A stretch of DNA of 64,000 nt. Origin: Hahellaceae bacterium (GTDB lineage Bacteria; Pseudomonadota; Gammaproteobacteria; Pseudomonadales; Oleiphilaceae). Under the pieces are notes generated by a model, which was given only the letters and a program-made list of their open reading frames with translations, was not told the origin of the DNA and ran no database searches. The stretch's first letter is position 1; the number at the start of each line of letters is the position of its first letter. Of the stretch, positions 45,573 through 55,330 are shown piece after piece. The translations under genes were made by a program, and so were the position numbers. The stretch spans positions 124,001 to 188,000 of the forward strand of contig JADJWY010000005.1 of NCBI GenBank assembly GCA_016716085.1. Direction: 5' to 3'.

Positions 45573-46394
45573 TTACTCGTGTTCGGGAGTCTGACTCTTA
45601 GTATAGGCGTCCGAGAGGCGAATAAACTCCGCAATGGTGAGTCTTTCTGGACGAATGCCAGGATCAATATCCAGTTCCCGGATCTGCGCCTCACTCAGGA
45701 GTGATTTAATAACATTACGCAGCGTTTTACGTCGCTGGCTAAATGCCTGACGCACAAGACCATGAAGGTGATTTTCATTCAGTGCCTGAAGCGGAAGTGT
45801 TTCATAAGGCTCAATCCGCACGATCGCTGACCAGACTTTCGGTGCGGGTCGAAAGGCCCCCGGCCCTACCAGAAAGAGTGAGTGAACCTTAGCATAATAC
45901 TGAACCATCACACTTAATCGACCATAGTCGCCTGAACCGGGCTTTGCTGCCAGCCGCTCGACCACTTCTTTTTGCAGCATGAAGGTCATATCACGAATAT
46001 GCTGTCGAAACGATAATAAATGGAAGATCAGTGGCGTCGAGATGTTGTAAGGCAAATTTCCGACGACTCGCAGGGGCCCCTGCAAGATGGAAAAATCAAA
46101 TTGCAGTGCATCCGCTTCGATCACCTGAAACTGTGGATAGCTGAAAAACTGAGTGCGTAAGCCCGGCACCAGATCCCGATCGAGTTCGACCACTTTCATG
46201 GATGGACAGCCTTTGACGAGATGCTCTGTCAACGCACCCATCCCGGGTCCGATCTCGACCAGCGAATCCTCCTCTTTCGGCTGTATCGCTCGCACGATAC
46301 GCTGAATAACCTGCTGATCATGCAAAAAATTCTGCCCAAAACGTTTCCGCGCCTGATGAAGCAGATGAGAAGGTACATCATGTTCACGCGTCAT
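45573..46394 (-). CDS. rsmA: 16S rRNA (adenine(1518)-N6/adenine(1519)-N6) dimethyltransferase RsmA
   Basis: KsgA methyltransferase acting in late 30S assembly. KRFGQNFLHDQQVIQRIV, LVEIGPGMGALTEHLV (SAM site), VVGNLPYNISTPLIFHLL (catalytic NLPY) and FSQRRKTLRNVIK are present. 273 residues. The start overlaps the end of pdxA by 11 nt. Confidence 0.98.
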   Translation of the reverse strand: MTREHDVPSHLLHQARKRFGQNFLHDQQVIQRIVRAIQPKEEDSLVEIGPGMGALTEHLVKGCPSMKVVELDRDLVPGLRTQFFSYPQFQVIEADALQFDFSILQGPLRVVGNLPYNISTPLIFHLLSFRQHIRDMTFMLQKEVVERLAAKPGSGDYGRLSVMVQYYAKVHSLFLVGPGAFRPAPKVWSAIVRIEPYETLPLQALNENHLHGLVRQAFSQRRKTLRNVIKSLLSEAQIRELDIDPGIRPERLTIAEFIRLSDAYTKSQTPEHE

Positions 46395-47379
46395 GTTCAG
46401 ACTCCCCGGCGCTTGCCTCTGCCATCAGTCGGGCATATTGAATTGCAGTCAACAGGCTGCCATGGTCAGCCTGTCCTGTCCCCGCAAGATCAAACGCCGT
46501 GCCGTGATCAACCGAGGTTCGAATGATCGGCATACCCAGCGTAATATTCGCAGCGGTACCAAAACTCTGATACTTCAGAACTGGCAGCCCCTGATCATGG
46601 TACATGGCCAGGACGGCATCAGCCTGATCCAGCCACTTTTTGCAAAACAGCGTGTCAGCGGGTAAGGGTCCAATCAGATCCAGCCCTTTTCCACGAAGAC
46701 GCTCCAGCACAGGATTGATCACATCGATTTCCTCTCGCCCCATATGCCCCCCTTCCCCGGCATGCGGGTTCAGGCCTGCCACCAGTATTCGTGGGTTTGA
46801 CAGTCCGAAACGGGTACGCAGATCGTGCTCAAGCACCTGAATAACCAATTCCAGCCGCTCTCGGGTGATCGCTCGCGGAACAGCGGCCAAAGGAAGGTGG
46901 GTCGTCACCAGCGCAACACGCATGACTTCGCTGGCCAGCATCATGACAACCTGTTTGCTGCCTGTGATGTGCTGCAGAAACTCGGTATGCCCCGTGAAGG
47001 AGATACCCGCCTCGTTGATAATCCCCTTATGAACCGGGGCCGTCACCATGGCCGAATAACGATTCGACAGACAGCCCGTCGTCGCTGTACGCAGCATGTC
47101 GAGCACCACCTGAGCATTAGCCGTATGTGGCTGACCGGGAGGCACCGAAACGGATAACGGGAAGGGAATCAGCCGCAAAGACCCAATGGCGCCAGACGAC
47201 TGCCAGGCCCCATCTTTACGAACCTCCAGCTCAATCTGAAGGCCCAACTGAGTTGCGCGGCTCCGAAAGACATCCGGATCACCCATGAAGACCACATCCG
47301 GCAAAGCCGACTGCGATGCCAGTGACAGGCATATATCAGGCCCAATCCCTGCAGGTTCTCCTGAGGTGACGACTATCAT
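46384..47379 (-). CDS. pdxA: 4-hydroxythreonine-4-phosphate dehydrogenase
   Basis: NAD-dependent enzyme of pyridoxal phosphate synthesis. VVTSGEPAGIGPDICL, FTGHTEFLQHITG, ALVTTHLPLAAVP, GLNPHAGEGGHMGREE and MYHDQGLPVLKY (metal-binding His) are present. 331 residues. Its ATG overlaps the surA stop (ATGA). Confidence 0.97.
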   Translation of the reverse strand: MIVVTSGEPAGIGPDICLSLASQSALPDVVFMGDPDVFRSRATQLGLQIELEVRKDGAWQSSGAIGSLRLIPFPLSVSVPPGQPHTANAQVVLDMLRTATTGCLSNRYSAMVTAPVHKGIINEAGISFTGHTEFLQHITGSKQVVMMLASEVMRVALVTTHLPLAAVPRAITRERLELVIQVLEHDLRTRFGLSNPRILVAGLNPHAGEGGHMGREEIDVINPVLERLRGKGLDLIGPLPADTLFCKKWLDQADAVLAMYHDQGLPVLKYQSFGTAANITLGMPIIRTSVDHGTAFDLAGTGQADHGSLLTAIQYARLMAEASAGESEHDA

Positions 47380-48656
47380 AGTTTTATCTGCACGTAGGCT
47401 TCGTCACGAATCTCCGACAACCATGCCTGAAGCTCTTCTTCATACTTGCGACGGTGCAGAACCTGACGCGCCTGGCCTTCCTGAAGTTGCTTTCCGATGT
47501 CAGCCTCGCGCACTTCAAGCACCTGGGCAACATGCCAGCCGTACTGCGTTCTGAAAGGCGAAATAAGCGCCTCGGGTGCCGCGCTCATGATTCGCTCATC
47601 AAACTCAGGAACGGTTTCACCTGGGCTAAGCCAATCCATTTGACCACCGTTGGAAGCACTGACCGCATCATCCGAGTAGGCTTTGGCCAACTGCGCAAAG
47701 TCCTCCCCAGACTGGAGTTGCCCATAAAGCTTTTGAATAAAGGCTTCTGCCTGCGACTCATCACGAACTTCGGTCACCTGAATCAGGATATGTCGCGCCT
47801 TAACCTGACGAACCAGCTTACTGCTCCCCCCTCGCTTTTCCAGCATGGCAACCAGGTGAACACCACTGCTGTTAACCAGAGGCTTCGAAACATCCCCCGG
47901 CCCTAAATCCGGCACAACGGCGGCAAAAAGACTGGGCAGCTGATCAGCTTTACGCCAACCGAGGTCGCCACCCTGCATGGCAGTGCTGGCATTAGAGAAG
48001 CGCGCCGCAAGCTCTGAAAAGTCGGCGCCCGCTTTCACTTGCGCCCGAATTTCCTCCGCTTTTTCCAGCAGTTTCGCTTCCGGATCTTCTTCTCCCGAAG
48101 CGAGCAGAATATGAGCCAGGCGGTATTCTTGCCCGCTGCTTTCACGACTGGCAGATGACTCCAGGTAGTCACTGACCTCTTTTTCGGTCACACGCACCCG
48201 AGTATCGACCACACGCTGCTGAGTGCGTGAAATGATCATCTCCCGGCGAAACTTTTCACGGGCGGCTTCGAAAGACAAACCGTCTGCCGTCAGCGCACGC
48301 TGAAACTGCTCCAGACTCATGTTATTGCGTTCAGCAATACTATTCAGGGTCTGATTCAACTGGGTATCAGAGACCCGGATACCCACACGCGATGCCATCT
48401 GCAACTGGATACTTTCCGAAATCAATTGATCCAACGCCCGTTTTTCGAGCACTGAATAAGGGGGGGATTCGATGCGCTGGTTCTGCAGATTACGTTGGTA
48501 CTGCTCGATTAAGCCATCCAGCTCACTTTGCAGCACAATGTCGTCATCAACGACCGCCACAACACGATTCAGTGATTCGGCGCCTGCCAGACACGCCCAT
48601 AAACTCAGAACACACGCAAAAAACACACGTGCCAGACTCAAAGTGTATTTACTCAT
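47376..48656 (-). CDS. surA: Periplasmic chaperone and peptidyl-prolyl isomerase SurA
   Basis: Chaperone for outer-membrane proteins. Signal peptide (ARVFFACVLSLWACLAGA, cleaved before ESLNRVVAVVDDD), N-terminal chaperone domain, two parvulin domains (YRLAHILLASGE...GGDLGW and VKARHILIQV...GGQMDWL) and the C-terminal helix. 426 residues, typical. It lies 23 nt downstream of lptD, which itself is a SurA client. Confidence 0.97.
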   Translation of the reverse strand: MSKYTLSLARVFFACVLSLWACLAGAESLNRVVAVVDDDIVLQSELDGLIEQYQRNLQNQRIESPPYSVLEKRALDQLISESIQLQMASRVGIRVSDTQLNQTLNSIAERNNMSLEQFQRALTADGLSFEAAREKFRREMIISRTQQRVVDTRVRVTEKEVSDYLESSASRESSGQEYRLAHILLASGEEDPEAKLLEKAEEIRAQVKAGADFSELAARFSNASTAMQGGDLGWRKADQLPSLFAAVVPDLGPGDVSKPLVNSSGVHLVAMLEKRGGSSKLVRQVKARHILIQVTEVRDESQAEAFIQKLYGQLQSGEDFAQLAKAYSDDAVSASNGGQMDWLSPGETVPEFDERIMSAAPEALISPFRTQYGWHVAQVLEVREADIGKQLQEGQARQVLHRRKYEEELQAWLSEIRDEAYVQIKL

Positions 48657-48679
48657 GTAACCTCTAACTTGAAACCGTT

Positions 48680-51088
48680 CTACCAGCGGAAACGTTCTTT
48701 ACGATACGCTTGCCGTTCAGAAAAATTACGCATTTCATTGGCGAGCACTTCCTCAAGGTCGTTGCTCAGGCTACCCAGTCCTCGCAGCTCGAAACGCAGA
48801 AAATAGCCGCGATCCATCTCGCCTTTCCCACTGAGGGTATCAGTGAGTGCGTCCCGCACCAGGAACTGAACGCGCCAGCAGCAGGAGCTGTATTCAATGC
48901 CCCCGAGCATACCAATCGTGCGGTGATCCACAAGATCAAACAACCACCGCCCCAAAACAGACACGGACGGCGTAAGCGTCTGCAGGCCCGATATTTCCGC
49001 CTGCTCAAGGTTCAATGTTGAATCCAGGTTGCTGACATCATAACGGTGGCTGAAATTCACCAGCGAGTCATAATCAGGATCGTGGAAGGACATGGTCGTA
49101 GATCCCCGATCGGTCGTTCCGGTATCCGCACTCCACTGCCCTTCGACCTTGACGTCAACCCGTTCATTGGGGCGCCACAATAACTCACCGGCTAACGGAG
49201 AGCCATCTCTATCTTCAGTTCCCTGTCCTTCTAACGAGACCAGTTGGTCCCTGATGTAAAAGATACGCCCAATGCTCGCCCGCAGAATTTCATTCCCTTC
49301 ATCCATATCATTCAGACGCGAGGTCAACCCCAGGGTGACCCGGTTGTTATCGCCCACCCGGTCACCCCCAACGAAGCGATCCTCCCGATAAAGCTGGGAA
49401 TAGCTGAACGTTGCAACTGAACTATCGAAGTTAGGAATATCATCCTGCGCTGATTCAGGTGAGTAGACATAAAAAAGACGGGGCTCAAGGCTTTGGTTGT
49501 AGTGACGCCCGAACAGGTGTGTAGAACGGTCAAAGTAAAGCCCGGAATCCACACTGTAAAATGGCACGCTACGCGAAATGTGACGATCAACCCCCGGCGT
49601 CTGATCCTGTAGCACATAATCTGTCTGGTCCAAGCGGATTTTAGGCGTCAGATAGCCCCAGGTTGCCGTCAGCGGATAGGCGACAGAAGGCTGATTCCGC
49701 CAGCGGTTACCGTTCACTTTGAATTCATCCGCAAGGGTTTCGTTATCCCGCCAGAAATAGGTGTACTCCGAGGAAAAGTCGAAGGTAAACCCCTGATAAA
49801 GCTGGCTTACTGTTAAATTCAGCTGGGGTAAAAGCAAATAGGGCCTTTCCTCACTCGGAATGGTGGTATCAATGGTCTGATACCCCAGCACCCGGCTCTG
49901 AAAGGCGAAATCACGCGAATAGTTCAGGGTCCACAAGCGACGGAGGTGGGACTCCTCCGCAATTTCCAGGGTGCGATTCAGGTCTTTCAGGTAGTCGGGA
50001 TCGCTGACGGAATTAATATCCATATAGGAATACCAACCCGCACCCGGAACTGCCTCATTACCGAAATCCAGCGCCCAGCGCGAACCATCGTCGTCACCGG
50101 TCTTATCCCGGTAATCATGATCATCTTCGATATAGGCGATGCGGGCGACGGTTTTGCTCGTATGGCTCAGGTGACGGCCTTCCAGATCCGATAAAATACC
50201 CCGGCCATGAATGTAACGGGGAGAGAAGGTCGCGTCATAATCAGGTGCAAGGTTCAGGTAGTACGGCATCGTAAAGTCGATACCACTGCCCGCATTCGAA
50301 TTGGTAATCGAGGGATACAGGAAACCGGATCGACGCCGGTCATCCAGTGGAAACGACAGGTAGGGAAAGTAAAGCACCGGTACATCACGCACACGAATCA
50401 GCAGATCCCGTGCGACGCCTTCACCCTCCTTCTGATCCAGAACCATATAGGTGGAGGTGAGACTCCACGATCGCCCGCCGGGTGGACAGGTTGTATAGAA
50501 ACCGTTTTCGATATAGAGCTTGGAGTTCTGATCGCTGTGAACATTGGCAGCCGAGCCCCGCGCATGTTGCTCATAAATCAAAAAACTTGCGTCTTCTACC
50601 GAGAACACGCGCTCCCCCACATCGAACTCCGCTTTTTCCCCGGAAATGGCGGTCGTCTGCGACCTCATCGTGACGCCCTGGGGAAGTTCAACCCGGTTGG
50701 ATTTACGATCCAGAACGGCTGACTCCGTCAACAGACGCCAGGCGCCCTGACGCAGCTCCACGCCTCCGGTCAGGCGAATCCAGTTTTCCTGATCCGATTC
50801 CAGATACAAGGCTCGCCCTTGTATCGGTGCCTCCTTACCTTGCGCTGCATTAGCTTCTGCCGCCTCCGACGATGAGAAGACCTCAGGCACTTGCCACTCA
50901 TCAGGTGGTGCAACATAGGTGCCGGAGCAATAGGCGGGCAAATGATAGAGCTGCTCCTCCGACAGGCGCTCACGCTCAACCCAGTCCCGCTGTGCCATGG
51001 TCAGGGCATCCGCCAACGTGATCTGGGAGAGACAGCAAAGCCCTATCAAGGCCTGCAACTTGATTAAACGGTCAACAATTCTTAGCAA
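48680..51088 (-). CDS. lptD: LPS-assembly protein LptD
   Basis: Outer-membrane beta-barrel that inserts LPS with LptE. A signal peptide (LQALIGLCCLSQITLADA) precedes the N-terminal OstA-like jellyroll, followed by the C-terminal barrel. The four cysteines needed for the two inter-domain disulfides are visible: PAYCSGTY, YTTCPPGG and the pair SSCCW. 802 residues. First gene of the lptD-surA-pdxA-rsmA-apaG-apaH cluster; divergent from a patatin gene. Confidence 0.96.
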   Translation of the reverse strand: MLRIVDRLIKLQALIGLCCLSQITLADALTMAQRDWVERERLSEEQLYHLPAYCSGTYVAPPDEWQVPEVFSSSEAAEANAAQGKEAPIQGRALYLESDQENWIRLTGGVELRQGAWRLLTESAVLDRKSNRVELPQGVTMRSQTTAISGEKAEFDVGERVFSVEDASFLIYEQHARGSAANVHSDQNSKLYIENGFYTTCPPGGRSWSLTSTYMVLDQKEGEGVARDLLIRVRDVPVLYFPYLSFPLDDRRRSGFLYPSITNSNAGSGIDFTMPYYLNLAPDYDATFSPRYIHGRGILSDLEGRHLSHTSKTVARIAYIEDDHDYRDKTGDDDGSRWALDFGNEAVPGAGWYSYMDINSVSDPDYLKDLNRTLEIAEESHLRRLWTLNYSRDFAFQSRVLGYQTIDTTIPSEERPYLLLPQLNLTVSQLYQGFTFDFSSEYTYFWRDNETLADEFKVNGNRWRNQPSVAYPLTATWGYLTPKIRLDQTDYVLQDQTPGVDRHISRSVPFYSVDSGLYFDRSTHLFGRHYNQSLEPRLFYVYSPESAQDDIPNFDSSVATFSYSQLYREDRFVGGDRVGDNNRVTLGLTSRLNDMDEGNEILRASIGRIFYIRDQLVSLEGQGTEDRDGSPLAGELLWRPNERVDVKVEGQWSADTGTTDRGSTTMSFHDPDYDSLVNFSHRYDVSNLDSTLNLEQAEISGLQTLTPSVSVLGRWLFDLVDHRTIGMLGGIEYSSCCWRVQFLVRDALTDTLSGKGEMDRGYFLRFELRGLGSLSNDLEEVLANEMRNFSERQAYRKERFRW

Positions 51089-51210
51089 AGGCCTGAAAAC
51101 TCTTATTTAAATCACTGTCAATAATACGTGGGGGTACAGGAATGAGACAACCATGAATCCGGAGTCTAAACTAAATCCTATACGATCCGAAATCTTTCGA
51201 GAGGAATGCC

Positions 51211-52335
51211 ATGAGTCGAGCCGGTGTCGTCCTGACAGGAGGAGGTGCCCGCGGTGCTTACCAGGTAGGTGTTTTCAAGGCCATATCCGACCAGCTGCCC
51301 GATTTGCACTACCCCTTCCCCATCATTTGCGGCAGCTCTGCAGGTGCCATCAATGCCGTGGGACTGGGCTGCAGCGGGGACATATTCCGCCACAGTGTCG
51401 AACGACTGGAAGCGCTTTGGAGTGGCCTTGAGACCGCGCATGTCTATCGTTCAGACTACTGGGGCATGGCCAAGCGCATGGGCCATTTTCTGAAGGCCTT
51501 TCTCGGTGGAGAGGATAATGAGATTCCGGCATCCATGCTGGACAACAGCCCTCTGCGCGACTTCCTCTCCACAGCCATGGATTTGAAGCGACTGAAATAT
51601 AACATTGACCACAGCGATATCCGGGCCGTGTGCGTGACGGCCTGCGGCTACAAAAGTGGCCAGAGCGTCAGTTTTTTTCAGGCCGAACATGGGGTCGAAG
51701 GGTGGCATCTGGGCCAACGCGTTGGCATCCAAACGGAACTCAACGTCGATCATCTGATGGCCTCTTCCGCCATTCCCACTATTTTTCCGCCGGTCAAAAT
51801 TCATCGTGAATATTTCGGCGACGGCGTAGTGCGCAATATGGCACCGCTAAGTCCAGCCATCCACCTGGGCGCAGATCGCATTCTGGTTATTGGCGTCAGT
51901 GCGAACCGGGTCTGTACCATGACCCGACGTCCAGCCATCGACTTCCCAAAACTACCCCAAATAATGGAACACCTGTTAAACGGCGCCTTTATTGATGTTG
52001 TTGAAAATGATATCGACAAAGCCTTGCTGGTCAACCAACTGTTAAACCTGATTCCAGAGCGTACGCTGGAAGAAAACAACATCAATTTGCGCCCCATCGA
52101 GATGCTGGTCATTTCACCCAGTGAACCGATTGATGAAATTGCCGCCCGGCATGTCTCGACCCTTCCCAAACCGGTCCGGCAATTCCTGGGGCAAAACAAA
52201 CCCAACCCCGAAGGGGGGGCCAGTATGGCCAGCTACCTGCTGTTTGAAGGTCCGTTCTTGAAAGATCTGGTCGCTCTGGGCTACCGTGATGCTCAGGCGC
52301 ATGCACGCCAGATTGAGACCTTCTTTGCCAACTAA
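51211..52335 (+). CDS. Patatin-like phospholipase family protein
   Basis: 374 residues. Oxyanion loop GGGARGAYQVG, nucleophile elbow GSSAG and dyad Asp in FGDGVVRN are complete. No signal peptide; probably cytoplasmic or membrane-associated. The substrate is unknown. It is divergent from lptD and followed closely (9 nt) by amgK, so the three genes patatin-amgK-murU may be one operon. Distinct from the patatin at 4209. Confidence 0.9.
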   Translation: MSRAGVVLTGGGARGAYQVGVFKAISDQLPDLHYPFPIICGSSAGAINAVGLGCSGDIFRHSVERLEALWSGLETAHVYRSDYWGMAKRMGHFLKAFLGGEDNEIPASMLDNSPLRDFLSTAMDLKRLKYNIDHSDIRAVCVTACGYKSGQSVSFFQAEHGVEGWHLGQRVGIQTELNVDHLMASSAIPTIFPPVKIHREYFGDGVVRNMAPLSPAIHLGADRILVIGVSANRVCTMTRRPAIDFPKLPQIMEHLLNGAFIDVVENDIDKALLVNQLLNLIPERTLEENNINLRPIEMLVISPSEPIDEIAARHVSTLPKPVRQFLGQNKPNPEGGASMASYLLFEGPFLKDLVALGYRDAQAHARQIETFFAN

Positions 52336-52344
52336 TGGAACAAC

Positions 52345-53370
52345 ATGTCTACCTCACGTGAAGCACTTGCCCGCCAGTGGCTTGATTCCCTTTATTCACC
52401 CAATGCTTATGAATTAGTTTTGCTGGCTGGCGACGCCAGCTTCCGCCGTTATTTCAGGTTGAAAGACAGCCAGGGGACCCAGCGGGTCTTAATGGATGCG
52501 CCTCCCGAGAAAGAAAACTGTGAGCCTTTCCTGCGCATAGCTCACCATTGGCACCGACTTGGCATTCCGGTTCCCGCCATCATTGCTGAAAACACTGGGT
52601 TGGGATTTATCCTGCTGGAGGATTTTGGTGATGTCACGCTGATGAAGCGAATTGCCGAAACCAGCCCGGACGCCGTTTACCGCCAGTGTATTGACGCCCT
52701 GCTCACCCTGCAGTCAGCCGCACCACCACCCGGTTTACCTGAGTATGACGAAGCACTGCTGCGCCGCGAAATGGCCCTGTTTTCGGACTGGCTGATTGGA
52801 CAATACCTGGAGCTAAAGCCCTCCGCTGCGCTGCAGCGATCGCTGGATGGGTGGTTTGATGCCCTGGTCGCGAATGCACTGGCCCAACCGCGTGTGCCCG
52901 TTCATCGTGATTACCACAGCCGCAATCTGATGGTACCCGCGTTTCAGCCCCTGGGAATCCTCGATTTTCAGGATGCTGTCATGGGGCCTTACACCTACGA
53001 TCTGGTTTCGCTGGTCAAAGATTGCTATGTGCGCTGGTCCGCGAAGGAAATAAAGGACTGGAGCCACACGTTCTACCAAAACCTGCCCGCCAGCCTCCGC
53101 GCCCTTCGCACCCCGGAAGCCTTCGATCTGGACTGCGCATTCATGGGCATGCAACGACATCTGAAAGCCTCGGGTATTTTCGCCCGTCTGTTCTTGCGGG
53201 ATGGTAAAACCGGGTATTTGAATGATATTCCCAACACCTTGCGCTACATCGAAGACGCCCTGGAACCCCTGCCTGAATACGCCGATATTCGGGACTGGTT
53301 GCGCAGCACGGTACAGCCGCGTCTGGCTGCAAAATTAGACGCCCGGGAAACTGCCCCATGCGCGCCATGA
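52345..53370 (+). CDS. amgK: N-acetylmuramate/N-acetylglucosamine anomeric kinase AmgK
   Basis: Phosphotransferase of the APH family. The catalytic Brenner motif VHRDYHSRNLM and metal-binding ILDFQDAVMGPYTYDL are complete, and ASFRRYFRL near the N-terminus is typical. 341 residues. The direct overlap with a MurU-like nucleotidyltransferase identifies it as AmgK, which phosphorylates recycled MurNAc at C1 in the MurNAc salvage route of Pseudomonas and relatives. Confidence 0.93.
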   Translation: MSTSREALARQWLDSLYSPNAYELVLLAGDASFRRYFRLKDSQGTQRVLMDAPPEKENCEPFLRIAHHWHRLGIPVPAIIAENTGLGFILLEDFGDVTLMKRIAETSPDAVYRQCIDALLTLQSAAPPPGLPEYDEALLRREMALFSDWLIGQYLELKPSAALQRSLDGWFDALVANALAQPRVPVHRDYHSRNLMVPAFQPLGILDFQDAVMGPYTYDLVSLVKDCYVRWSAKEIKDWSHTFYQNLPASLRALRTPEAFDLDCAFMGMQRHLKASGIFARLFLRDGKTGYLNDIPNTLRYIEDALEPLPEYADIRDWLRSTVQPRLAAKLDARETAPCAP

Positions 53371-54065
53371 TCCTGGCGGCGGGGCTTGGAACACGCATGC
53401 GGCCCTTGACCGACCACTGCCCTAAGCCATTGCTGAGAGCAGGACACGACAGCCTGATTGGACACACCCTGCACCGACTGCGGAACGCGGGCATCACCGA
53501 TGTGGTCATTAATCATGCCTGGTTGGGCGACAAGCTCGAAGCCGCACTGGGGGACGGAGCGAATTATGGCGTTTCGATTTGCTATTCCCGCGAAGGGGCG
53601 CCATTGGAAACTGCAGGAGGAATTGTCAAAGCCCTGCCCCTACTCTGCCCAAAAGGCGCCGATGACGATGCGCCGTTCATTGTCGTGAACGGTGACATCT
53701 GGACCGACTTTGATTTCGCCACCCTGATTCAGGCGGCAGATCACATGGGTTCCAACCAAGCGGTGGTGGTGTTGGTCGACAACCCCGAGCATCACCCCTT
53801 GGGCGACTTCCACCTGAGCGCCGAAGGCCAGGTTCAGGCAACCCACTCAGGCACCAAACGGACGTTTTCCGGCATTGGCCTGTATCGCCCAAGTCTTTTC
53901 ACCACCGTCAGTGACACCATTGCCCCGCTTGCCCCCCTACTTCGTTCAGCCATGGCGAAGCAACGGGTGGCTGGCATCTACCATCCCGGGCGCTGGCGCG
54001 ACATTGGCACGCCCGAACGACTCGCCGAGCTTGATGCAGAACTAACCGCGCAAGCCCGCAACTAG
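53358..54065 (+). CDS. murU: N-acetylmuramate alpha-1-phosphate uridylyltransferase MurU
   Basis: Nucleotidyltransferase that makes UDP-MurNAc from the AmgK product. MILAAGLGTRMRPLTDHCPKPLL is the nucleotide-binding signature; APLETAGGI and VVNGDIWTDF (metal Asp) follow. 235 residues. It overlaps amgK by 13 nt. Together these genes bypass de novo MurA, so the host is predicted to be less sensitive to fosfomycin when recycled MurNAc is available. Confidence 0.93.
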   Translation: MRAMILAAGLGTRMRPLTDHCPKPLLRAGHDSLIGHTLHRLRNAGITDVVINHAWLGDKLEAALGDGANYGVSICYSREGAPLETAGGIVKALPLLCPKGADDDAPFIVVNGDIWTDFDFATLIQAADHMGSNQAVVVLVDNPEHHPLGDFHLSAEGQVQATHSGTKRTFSGIGLYRPSLFTTVSDTIAPLAPLLRSAMAKQRVAGIYHPGRWRDIGTPERLAELDAELTAQARN

Positions 54066-55231
54066 CCCCGCTCCTGTCCTGGTACGGTCTTTTTCAGCCA
54101 GCCCTTGATCCGCAGCAGCAAGGGCTCATTCATAACGGCCGGGTAAAGCTGGGGCATGGGGATCGCTAATTGGCGATACCCCTCCATTTTATTGCGTCTG
54201 GCAAATTTCTGGCGAAGTTCTGCCTGTTCAACGGCATCCAGGTCCAGCGTATTGACCACATCCAATATGCGGGCTTTATCAAAAAGCGGCTGCTTTTCTT
54301 TCAGTGCCCGTAAATCATTTTCATCGACGACGGCATTGACCCACACAAAGGCAAACCCTTTTTCGGGTAACGAACTCCGCCCCTCAAGATAGGCCAGCGT
54401 CGCGCGGGCACCCGTCCCCACCCCCAGCAAGGCCTGATTCAGAAGGCCGAATTGATCAAGCTGGGCCAGTCCCTGCTCAATCCGACTGACATTGCCTGGC
54501 GAATCATCCTCGGCGGGCGGGCTGCCAGGCGTATCCGGCGAAACCGCCGCTGGCGCTTCTGCAGCGGGATCCGTCAAATTGGCATCGGCAGCCATTTGCT
54601 GTTCTAACTGATCGGTTTCGGCATTGGTGGCCGCGCGAGGATCCGGATCTGGCGGGGCAGGTGTAGGCGCCGCCTCACTGTTACCGGACTCGCCTGCCGA
54701 CGCAGGGCCAGCAGTCGCTCCCGTTTTGCCACGCCCCTCCCGATTCACGGCGCCGGGATACGGAAAATCGGTAGCACCGACGGTACTCATGACTCTCTCC
54801 ACGCCCATCGTCTGGGCATCCGACTTCAACTGCAGTGACAGCGTATGCCAGCCATGGTCCGGCATCCCATGACGCAACATCCCCGGCAGCCCGGGCCAGT
54901 CAGGATGCTGCGCCAGATCCGGTAGAATCAGCATCCCCCCTTCGCTGCTCTTCGTGTTATTGGGAAGGTAAAGCGCCAGAAAGCTGGCTGACGAACTGCC
55001 GTCGCCGTTCAGCCAGATCACTTCGCGTGGATCCGTATCTGACGCCAGCCAATTCATGCGATTGCGCGCCGTTCCCGCAGCAAAGCGTTCCTCGTCAAAC
55101 GCAGCCTGACGCGGCGTTTTCGCCGGCGCTGGCGCGGCGTTACCTGCCTCCTCTGCAGGGGCAGGATCTTCTGCGCGTACCAGCCCTGGTAACAGGCCCA
55201 AAGCCAGACAAAGGGATAACCAATGCTTCAA
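54062..55231 (-). CDS. DUF3530 family protein (secreted alpha/beta-hydrolase-like)
   Basis: 389 residues with a signal peptide (LSLCLALGLLPGLVRA) and then a Pro/Ala-rich stretch. The body has GGMLILPDLAQHPDWPGL and HGWHTLSLQLK, typical of DUF3530, a family with an alpha/beta-hydrolase fold; GVGTGARATLAYL takes the place of a nucleophile elbow, with no obvious serine. A low-complexity Pro/Ala/Glu insert occupies about residues 175-235. Convergent with murU (4-nt overlap), divergent from rpe. Confidence 0.8.
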   Translation of the reverse strand: MKHWLSLCLALGLLPGLVRAEDPAPAEEAGNAAPAPAKTPRQAAFDEERFAAGTARNRMNWLASDTDPREVIWLNGDGSSSASFLALYLPNNTKSSEGGMLILPDLAQHPDWPGLPGMLRHGMPDHGWHTLSLQLKSDAQTMGVERVMSTVGATDFPYPGAVNREGRGKTGATAGPASAGESGNSEAAPTPAPPDPDPRAATNAETDQLEQQMAADANLTDPAAEAPAAVSPDTPGSPPAEDDSPGNVSRIEQGLAQLDQFGLLNQALLGVGTGARATLAYLEGRSSLPEKGFAFVWVNAVVDENDLRALKEKQPLFDKARILDVVNTLDLDAVEQAELRQKFARRNKMEGYRQLAIPMPQLYPAVMNEPLLLRIKGWLKKTVPGQERG

Positions 55232-55330
55232 TAGACCTCCAGTGCAGCCAGGTAAATTTGGGGATTCCGTCCGGTGCAGGTAAAATACGGCGCAACTTTT
55301 ACGCTTAAGCCGATCGACGGAGCCTCCTGT

